Assembly: GCA_022562835.1 (NCBI GenBank)
Contig: JADFOM010000202.1
Span: 1-5,253 of the forward strand
Source: Acidobacteriota bacterium
GTDB taxonomy: Bacteria; Actinomycetota; Acidimicrobiia; Acidimicrobiales; SHLQ01
Direction of reading: 5' to 3'
Length of the DNA stretch: 5,253 nt
How positions within the stretch are numbered: position 1 is the stretch's first letter; every line of letters begins with the position of its first letter. Shown piece after piece: positions 1 through 5,253 of the stretch. The notes beneath the pieces are model-generated. The model had not been told where the DNA came from. It saw only the letters and a program-made list of their open reading frames with translations, and made no database searches. The position numbers were made by a program, and so were the translations under genes.

Positions 1-20
1 TCGACCGGCGGTGTATCGAA

Positions 21-1127
21 GTGGACAACCCAGGGCTTGACGACACCGATGTCGCAGGCGACGAAGTCGGTGACGATCTGCTCAAAGCGGCCAGAGGCCA
101 ATCCCGAGCTCGTCGCGTCAGATCGATCATCGTGCGATTGGTCATCACAGTGGTCGCGCTCGGCCTTTCCGGGTTCCTGTTGGTTTCGGTGTTCGATGAT
201 CTCGACTGGTCGTTGGTCTGGGGAACGATCCAGGAGGTCGGCGACGCTGAACGAATAGCGCTGGGACTCGGCGCAGGTGTTGCGCTCGCAGCCCAGGGTT
301 TGGTGACCTCTTCCACCGTGCGGGGTTTACCTGTACGTCGTGGGGTTCTTTGTTATCTCGCCCCGGCGTCGGTGGCTTCTATCGTGCCAGGCCCGAGCGA
401 TCTGCCGATGCGCTACAAGATGCTCGCCACGTGGGGCTACTCCAACGCCGATGCGAGCCTCGCGGTCGTTGCGAGCGGAATTTTCAGCATCGGGAGCAAG
501 CTGATACTGCCCGTCATAGCGATGTTGCTTGCCCTACTGGTCGGCATCGAAGTGCAGGACGGATTTGGGATCACGATCGTCATCGCGGGGGTCGTGCTTG
601 CATTTCTGATCGCGCTGACCTCTGGAGTTGTGGCGTCCCCTCGCCTCAGTGGATGGATCGCATCCTGGCTGGAGGCGCCGTGGCGTGTCGCAGCGCGGTT
701 GCTGCGCTGGGAGAGCCCTCCGCTCGCTGAACTCGTCGAATCAGCGAGAAACAAGGCTGTCGACCTACTGCGCGACCGCTGGAAGGAAGCCACCTGGGCG
801 TCGTTTTTGTTGATCCTCTCTCAGGTTGGTCTGATGATCATGTGTCTGCGTTTTGTGGGAGTAGAACAGACGGCGCTTAGTGGACTGGGAGTGTTTGTGG
901 CCTACGGGCTCGTTGCAGGATTGACGGTGATCCCCATCACCGCCGGCAGTGTCGGTGTCGCCGAAACCGCCTGGATCGGGTTATTGAGCACGATGGCCGG
1001 ATCCGAATTCATCAACGAAATCACCGCAGGCGTTTTGATCTACCGGATGCTGACATGGCTCATCGTCATCCCGCTCGGCGGGATCTCGATGCTGATCTGG
1101 AAATATTCTCAGAGATCGGACGATTGA
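21..1127 (+). CDS. Flippase-like integral membrane protein (lysylphosphatidylglycerol synthase TM / YbhN-AglD superfamily)
   Basis: The 368-residue product is a polytopic inner-membrane protein. An acidic, then Arg-rich cytoplasmic N-tail (1-35) precedes hydrophobic stretches at about 36-58, 77-97, 106-123, 145-176, 182-205, 258-279, 286-306 and 332-358. Two family signatures are visible: a Pro/Gly-rich loop followed by a basic stretch at 122-134 (VPGPSDLPMRYKM), and the re-entrant-like motif at 303-315 (VIPITAGSVGVAE), the counterpart of the PGG-LGV-E element of MprF, YbhN and AglD-type proteins. In that superfamily the domain is associated with lipid or lipid-linked sugar translocation. The MprF C-terminal aminoacyl-transferase domain is absent, so lysyl-lipid synthesis is not implied. 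The substrate is unknown. The start is the GTG at 21, with no clear Shine-Dalgarno. The frame stays open to the left edge, so the true start could lie outside the window. The gene ends six bases before the lipid-enzyme fusion gene, which suggests an operon. Family assignment is fairly firm; function is inferred. Confidence 0.85.
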   Translation: MDNPGLDDTDVAGDEVGDDLLKAARGQSRARRVRSIIVRLVITVVALGLSGFLLVSVFDDLDWSLVWGTIQEVGDAERIALGLGAGVALAAQGLVTSSTVRGLPVRRGVLCYLAPASVASIVPGPSDLPMRYKMLATWGYSNADASLAVVASGIFSIGSKLILPVIAMLLALLVGIEVQDGFGITIVIAGVVLAFLIALTSGVVASPRLSGWIASWLEAPWRVAARLLRWESPPLAELVESARNKAVDLLRDRWKEATWASFLLILSQVGLMIMCLRFVGVEQTALSGLGVFVAYGLVAGLTVIPITAGSVGVAETAWIGLLSTMAGSEFINEITAGVLIYRMLTWLIVIPLGGISMLIWKYSQRSDD

Positions 1128-1133
1128 GCGTCG

Positions 1134-3089
1134 ATGGCCGACTGCGAGCGTTCTGACCCGATCGGTATCGCTCAGGATGTAAACGCGTGGACATCGCTGG
1201 CCTACGCAGCGGTAGCGGTCGCACTTCTCGCTGGTGTAAGTTCGAAAAAGCTGTTCCGTTCGGCTGCACTGTTGGCGTTCTTGAGCCTCGCTGAGGCCGT
1301 CGGAAGCGTGCTATTCCACGGCGATCCGAGCGACGTCGGTCAATGGATTCACGACGTTGCACTGTTGGGCATGCTCGGCGTCGTGACAGGTGCTCATGTC
1401 GGCCGCCTCTGGGGGATGATCGATCGAGGAGCATGGATTGGTGGTCTAGCTGTCACCATCTCGGTCGGGCTGGTTCACCCCGTGGCAGCCGACGCAGTCA
1501 ACGGGTCCGCCGGCGTGTTATTGGCCGTTGCTGTCTTGGCTGAGCTCGTCGCCCGACGGCGCGGCGAGCCAGCCATGGTGCGCCTCGGCGCCATATTCGT
1601 GTTCGCTTTGGCAGGTGCAACCTGGGTGCTCGGCACCACCGATAGCCCCGTGTGCTCTCCCGACTCCATCGTGCAGTTCCATGGGCTCTGGCACCTGCTC
1701 TCCGCTCTCGCGGTTTTTGTTTGGGCCGACAGGGCGCTAGCGACAGCGGGTCCGCAGCTCGGATCGGGGATCGGTCGGTTGTACTCCGATCGAGTCGTAG
1801 GTCTGGTCGCGATCATCTTGGTGCGCGGCTTTCACCGTGACGTCGACATCGAAGGCAGATCCTCGATACCTACCGATCGCCCCGTTGTACTCGTCGCGAA
1901 CCACGGCAATGGTTTTGTCGACCCAGCCGTGATGGCGGCGGCGTTGCGCCGCCTTCCTCGCTTCATCGCCAAGGCATCACTGTGGAAGATACTGCCCGCC
2001 AGGGTGCTGCTGGATGCTGTCGCTGTACTGCCGGTCTATCGCCGAGCCGACGGCGATGATCCGCGTGGAAACGACAGGATGTTCGCGGCCAGCACCGACG
2101 CTCTCGCTCGCGTCGATCGAGTCGCTATCTTTCCGGAAGGCACTACCGGTGACCGCGCCGGACTTGATCGTGTGCGGTCGGGCGCGGCACGTATTGCTCT
2201 AGGCGCTCGCGGCGCCGGGGTCGGAAACATTCTGATCGTGCCGATCGGATTTGCGTTCGAAAGTCGGGTCGAGACTCGTAGCCGAGTTGCGGTGACGATC
2301 GGCGATCCTATCGATCTCGATGAATGGTGCGCTACGCAGGTCTCGCTCGATGAGCGGGCAGCGACTCATGCGTTGACCGAGGCCATCGCGACCCAACTCG
2401 TCGCGGTATCGCCGGTTTATTCGTCGGTGGATGAGCGTGAACAGTTGCGCATGGCGGCAGAGGTTGAACTGCGCTCGCGGGACCGTCGGGCTCGCACCCC
2501 GAGTTTTGGCGCAGTCGAACGTCGGGCCTCGATGATCGCGGCGGCTTCGAGCGAGCAGCGTCAACGTGTGATCGCCGCGTTGTCTGACCACGTTCTGCGC
2601 CGCACGATGGTCGGGCTGGGCGATGAGGCGATGGGTGAGGGAACTATGCGTGTAGGGCTGGGAGCGTTGCTGCTCGCTGCGGGTGCACTGTTTTTCGCTG
2701 GACCATTCCTCTTGACCGTCATGCTCGTTCACCTTCCGGCGCTTGTCTTGGTACGGCTCGCCGTCTCGTCGGTGGACTCGACCGCGACCAAGGGGACGGT
2801 GCGTCTGCTCACCGGCGCAGCGGCAATGTTGGCGACATGGTGGATCGTTGCGGCGGTGCTCTTCGATGGAGTCTTGGCCGTAACGTCGGCGATGGTGGTT
2901 CTTGGTGTATCGGGTGCCTGTGCGATGTTCGTCTGGGGCTGGCTACGGTCAGGATTGTCGACGATCCGGCGTTGGCTGCGAGAGCGCGACCGCAGAGCAC
3001 TCGTCGACGGTCTCCTCGTCTCCCGTTCAGAGTTGATAGAGGCGATTGGCGATGCCGTGGTCGACGTTTCCGAACCGGATCAGGTGTGA
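1134..3089 (+). CDS. Two-domain membrane lipid enzyme: ceramidase-like (CREST) hydrolase fused to PlsC-type acyltransferase
   Basis: The protein has 651 residues. Residues 1-203 resemble the alkaline ceramidase family: Cys4-Glu5 near the N-terminus, then an NAWTSLAY stretch at 17-24, about six to seven hydrophobic segments, Ser58-x3-His62, His73-Asp74 and His183-x3-His187. These match the Ser/His/Asp/His-x3-His zinc site of CREST amide hydrolases. Residues about 230-425 form a PlsC/LPLAT acyltransferase: NHGNGFVD at 256-263 (His257-x5-Asp263, catalytic), FIAKASLW at 277-284, FPEG at 333-336 and VPIGF at 369-373. The x5 spacing, rather than the common HX4D, recalls the Gpt2/Sct1-like branch. 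Residues 430-490 are charged and probably helical. About 505-603 holds three to four more membrane segments, followed by a basic tail. A lysophospholipid or glycerol-phosphate acyltransferase role is likely; the hydrolase substrate (N-acyl lipid or other) is unknown. The ATG at 1134 puts Cys4-Glu5 at the expected place; the ribosome site is weak, which fits translational coupling to the gene before it. Confidence 0.85.
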   Translation: MADCERSDPIGIAQDVNAWTSLAYAAVAVALLAGVSSKKLFRSAALLAFLSLAEAVGSVLFHGDPSDVGQWIHDVALLGMLGVVTGAHVGRLWGMIDRGAWIGGLAVTISVGLVHPVAADAVNGSAGVLLAVAVLAELVARRRGEPAMVRLGAIFVFALAGATWVLGTTDSPVCSPDSIVQFHGLWHLLSALAVFVWADRALATAGPQLGSGIGRLYSDRVVGLVAIILVRGFHRDVDIEGRSSIPTDRPVVLVANHGNGFVDPAVMAAALRRLPRFIAKASLWKILPARVLLDAVAVLPVYRRADGDDPRGNDRMFAASTDALARVDRVAIFPEGTTGDRAGLDRVRSGAARIALGARGAGVGNILIVPIGFAFESRVETRSRVAVTIGDPIDLDEWCATQVSLDERAATHALTEAIATQLVAVSPVYSSVDEREQLRMAAEVELRSRDRRARTPSFGAVERRASMIAAASSEQRQRVIAALSDHVLRRTMVGLGDEAMGEGTMRVGLGALLLAAGALFFAGPFLLTVMLVHLPALVLVRLAVSSVDSTATKGTVRLLTGAAAMLATWWIVAAVLFDGVLAVTSAMVVLGVSGACAMFVWGWLRSGLSTIRRWLRERDRRALVDGLLVSRSELIEAIGDAVVDVSEPDQV

Positions 3090-3106
3090 ACTCAGACCAT
3101 TCCAGC

Positions 3107-3134
3107 TTGCTGAAAAAGCGCAGCGCTATATAAC
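3107..3134 (+). promoter_or_regulatory. Candidate sigma70-type promoter for the alpha-mannosidase gene
   Basis: The 109-base gap between the lipid-enzyme gene and the mannosidase contains an AT-rich patch unlike its GC-rich surroundings. TTGCTG at 3107-3112 could be a -35 box, and TATAAC at 3129-3134 (within TATATAAC) a -10 box, with a 16-base spacer. Transcription would start near 3141, leaving a leader of about 58 bases before the ATG at 3199. This would make the mannosidase a separate transcription unit from the upstream pair. No convincing intrinsic terminator was seen after the stop codon at 3087-3089, so some read-through from upstream is possible. The call rests on consensus resemblance only. 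Confidence 0.4.
3117..3127. promoter_or_regulatory. Perfect 11-base palindrome in the promoter spacer, possible operator
   Basis: AGCGC-A-GCGCT is a perfect inverted repeat with a one-base centre. It sits almost exactly between the proposed -35 and -10 boxes, a usual place for a repressor site. The one-base loop rules out an RNA hairpin terminator. It is short, and such palindromes arise by chance in GC-rich DNA, so the operator reading is tentative. No regulator gene lies in the window. Confidence 0.25.
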
Positions 3135-3176
3135 CGAACAGAACGTGCGTCCAGCAGGTCGCGACGCCGCTGATTT

Positions 3177-3185
3177 GAACCGTTC
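3177..3185. promoter_or_regulatory. Short palindrome GAAC-C-GTTC in the mannosidase leader
   Basis: This is a perfect 4+4 inverted repeat around C3181. It lies 13 bases before the ATG at 3199, downstream of the candidate promoter. It could be half of a two-site operator with the palindrome at 3117-3127, but it is short enough to be coincidence. Confidence 0.15.
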
Positions 3186-3198
3186 GCTGAAGTCCGTA

Positions 3199-5253
3199 AT
3201 GTGCAGGTCGATGCGAGATTCAACCAAGAACGGACCAGCGGTCGTGGTCGTGTCACACTTCCACTGGGATCGCGAGTGGTATCGCACGATGCAAGCATTT
3301 CGAGCGAGGCTCGTTGATGCGATGGACCAGGTTCTCGACCTGGCAGACGCCGATGACGACTACCGTTTCGTCCTCGACGGGCAGATCATCGCGCTCGAGG
3401 ACTACGTCGAGGTACGTCCAGAGAACCGTGATCGGCTACGAGCTCACATCGGGGCCGGTCGGCTCGGAATAGGTCCGTGGTACGTGCAGCCTGATTCGCT
3501 GCTGCCGTCAGGTGAGTCGATGGTGCGCAATCTGATGATGGGTCGCCGAATCGGCGAACAATACGGCTCGCTTTCGACTGTGGCCTACGTTCCGGACTCG
3601 TTCGGGCACCCTGCGCAGTTTCCGCAGCTGTTCTGCGGATTCGGTCTCGACGGTTTCACCTATTGGCGCGGCAACGGTGGCGAAATCGACCGCCTGGGGC
3701 CGCGCTGGCTTTGGGTTGGCCCAGATGGCTCATCGGTCAGGGCACTACACCTCAGCGAGGGCTACTTCGCAGCGGCGCGTCCCCCAAACAATGTCGATGA
3801 GGCGACGACGACACTGCGCACGTTGGTCAACAAGCTCGATAACGCAGGGGAACGGCCGGTTCTGTTGATGAACGGGTTTGATCACACGAGACCCGATCCA
3901 CACATGGCCGCTGTGGCTAAAGCGCTGGCCGAGGACTTGAACCGTCCCGTTACGCGGGCGTTGTTCGACGACGTGATCGGGATGCTCGATGGTGACGAGG
4001 AGGCCTGGCCCGAATACAGCGGAGAGCTGATCGGCGGCAGGGTCGCAAACCTTCTGCCCGGTGTTTGGTCGGCGCGGATGCCGCTCAAGATAGCCAATCG
4101 TCGCTGTGAGGTGGCTTTGTCGCATTGGGCTGAACCCTGGGCTGCGTTTGGAGCGGCGCTTGGCCTCGCCGACGAACGGCCGGCATTGAACCTGGCATGG
4201 CAGGCGCTGATCGAGAACCAGGCCCATGATTCGATCTGTGGTTGTTCGATCGACCCAGTCCACGATTACATGACAGCGCGATTCGACGATGCCCTCGGGC
4301 TGGCCGAAGAGACCACGATCAGAATTCTCGAACGTCTGGCGGGCCGCGGCGACGATCGCGACGTACCTCGCGAGCATTGGTCGGTGACCGTTTTTAACAC
4401 ATCAGCACACGCGTGCACCGGCATCGTCACCGTCCCGCTCGACGCGCATCCGGCGTTGCCGCTGCGTGTTGGGGTGCCCGACTTGCACCCGTTGGTCCTG
4501 GCGGGCCTCGCGGAACAGGGTTTCGCCGTCGAAGGTCAGCCATGTGTTACGACGGTCTCAGACGATCCGCGGCGGGTGCGTTGGCTCGAGAGTCAACGCG
4601 TGTTCGACGTGACCTTCGTCGCTACAGATATTCCCGCGTTTGGCTGTCGCACGTACCAACTCGACACCATTGATCCGGTTGCAGACGAGGTTGACGATGG
4701 TCGACGTATTTCGGCGGGGACCACCGCTATCGAGATCGATGACGACGGCACCGCGACCATCGAGGTCGACGGGGTCCGCATTGCTGGACTGTTCGGACTC
4801 GAGGACCAGGGCGATAGAGGTGACAGCTATGACTTCGATCCCGTCGGTGAACCGCTGAGACTTCGCCCGGAGTCACTCAGCGTCACACGCCGCCAGCACC
4901 CGGGCGGCATTGCGGAACTCGATGTAGAGCGTTGCTTTGTGTTGCCTGCTGGGTTGAACGAGGACCGGAGTACGCGATCGGATCAAACGGTGAACGTTTC
5001 GCTGCGGATGGTTCTGCGTGTTGCTCCGGGGATCGACGCAGTCTCGGCGAGTGTCACGCTCGACAACCGGGCGTGTGATCATCGCTTGCGCCTCCTCTTT
5101 CCCACCGGTGATCCGGTGGAGGAGTTCCTAGCATCGTCGATGTTTCTGGTGTCGAGCCGCAGCACCGACCTGAGCGAATGGCAGCGTGCCGGTGTTGACG
5201 ACATCGACGGCGGCGGCGTTGATGTCGTACAGCCGCACCGTCAGGCCGCGGGC
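3199..5253 (+). CDS. Glycoside hydrolase family 38 alpha-mannosidase (MngB-like type), 3' end beyond the window
   Basis: There are 685 codons with no stop to the right edge; the family usually has about 850-1000 residues, so the C-terminus is missing. The product is a retaining, zinc-dependent exo-alpha-mannosidase with no signal peptide, so probably cytoplasmic. Numbering from ATG 3199, the catalytic domain (about 14-265) opens with SHFHWDREWY at 19-28, where His22 and Asp24 should bind zinc. VPDSFGHP at 131-138 carries the nucleophile Asp133. Asp228 in MNGFDH is a candidate acid/base. A three-helix middle domain follows (about 273-365, with GELIGGRVANLLPG), containing NQAHDSICG, whose His343 is the last zinc ligand. 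The C-terminal beta-domains begin near 395 and include GDRGDSYDF at 538-546. All active-site residues are intact. The motifs resemble bacterial MngB-like enzymes (mannosylglycerate hydrolase), but substrate cannot be fixed. The start could be ATG 3199 or ATG 3211; the latter has AGG just upstream. The frame is also open further upstream (GTG 3145), but that would add residues not typical of the family. Confidence 0.92.
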   Translation, partial: MCRSMRDSTKNGPAVVVVSHFHWDREWYRTMQAFRARLVDAMDQVLDLADADDDYRFVLDGQIIALEDYVEVRPENRDRLRAHIGAGRLGIGPWYVQPDSLLPSGESMVRNLMMGRRIGEQYGSLSTVAYVPDSFGHPAQFPQLFCGFGLDGFTYWRGNGGEIDRLGPRWLWVGPDGSSVRALHLSEGYFAAARPPNNVDEATTTLRTLVNKLDNAGERPVLLMNGFDHTRPDPHMAAVAKALAEDLNRPVTRALFDDVIGMLDGDEEAWPEYSGELIGGRVANLLPGVWSARMPLKIANRRCEVALSHWAEPWAAFGAALGLADERPALNLAWQALIENQAHDSICGCSIDPVHDYMTARFDDALGLAEETTIRILERLAGRGDDRDVPREHWSVTVFNTSAHACTGIVTVPLDAHPALPLRVGVPDLHPLVLAGLAEQGFAVEGQPCVTTVSDDPRRVRWLESQRVFDVTFVATDIPAFGCRTYQLDTIDPVADEVDDGRRISAGTTAIEIDDDGTATIEVDGVRIAGLFGLEDQGDRGDSYDFDPVGEPLRLRPESLSVTRRQHPGGIAELDVERCFVLPAGLNEDRSTRSDQTVNVSLRMVLRVAPGIDAVSASVTLDNRACDHRLRLLFPTGDPVEEFLASSMFLVSSRSTDLSEWQRAGVDDIDGGGVDVVQPHRQAAG

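Noticed and set aside
21..1127. MprF-type lysylphosphatidylglycerol synthase
   Set aside because: Only the membrane flippase-like part is present. The C-terminal aminoacyl-tRNA-dependent transferase domain is missing, so the narrower name is not justified.
1066..1434. A 122-codon - strand frame spanning the junction of the first two genes
   Set aside because: It is Arg-rich and low in complexity, and it overlaps both the flippase-like C-terminus and the CREST domain. It is not credible as a gene.
2199..2732. A 177-codon open frame on the - strand opposite the acyltransferase domain
   Set aside because: Its composition is Arg/His/Ser-rich, it has no family motif, and it overlaps the well-supported PlsC region on the other strand.
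3103..3127. Possible rho-independent terminator after the lipid-enzyme gene
   Set aside because: CAGC-TT-GCTG and AGCGC-A-GCGCT are short repeats with one- or two-base loops, too small for stable hairpins, and no T-run follows.
3745..4377. A 210-codon open frame on the - strand inside the mannosidase gene
   Set aside because: It lies opposite the conserved GH38 catalytic and middle domains, and its translation is rich in Arg, Gln and Pro with no recognisable motif. It is a by-product of GC-rich codon use on the + strand.

Overview
The window is chromosomal-looking DNA of a high-GC bacterium (by eye about 60% G+C, with strong G/C bias at third codon positions and very frequent GATC and CGATC words). 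Gene content and codon use suggest an actinobacterium, possibly an Acidimicrobiia or Ilumatobacter-like lineage. That placement is an impression from style, not from a marker gene. No RNA gene, insertion sequence, CRISPR array, integrase or phage gene was seen.

Three genes, all on the + strand, fill nearly the whole window. (1) From 21 to 1127 is a polytopic membrane protein of the lysylphosphatidylglycerol-synthase transmembrane / YbhN-like flippase superfamily. (2) From 1134 to 3089 is a 651-residue protein that appears to join two lipid-enzyme modules: an N-terminal ceramidase-like (CREST superfamily) membrane metal-hydrolase domain and a PlsC-type glycerolipid acyltransferase domain, followed by a C-terminal membrane region. 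Genes 1 and 2 are six bases apart and almost certainly co-transcribed. They also share a reading frame, separated only by one TGA and two codons. (3) After a 109-base gap with a plausible promoter and two short palindromes, a GH38 alpha-mannosidase starts at about 3199 and runs off the right edge with no stop (685 codons visible).

Together, genes 1 and 2 look like a small membrane-lipid module: one protein could hydrolyse and re-acylate a lipid, and the partner could move or present it across the membrane. The mannosidase is soluble and has its own likely promoter, so it may be a separate carbohydrate-catabolic unit. A role in turning over a mannosylated lipid or solute is only a guess. The point most worth following up is the hydrolase-acyltransferase fusion and its tight coupling to a flippase-like gene.
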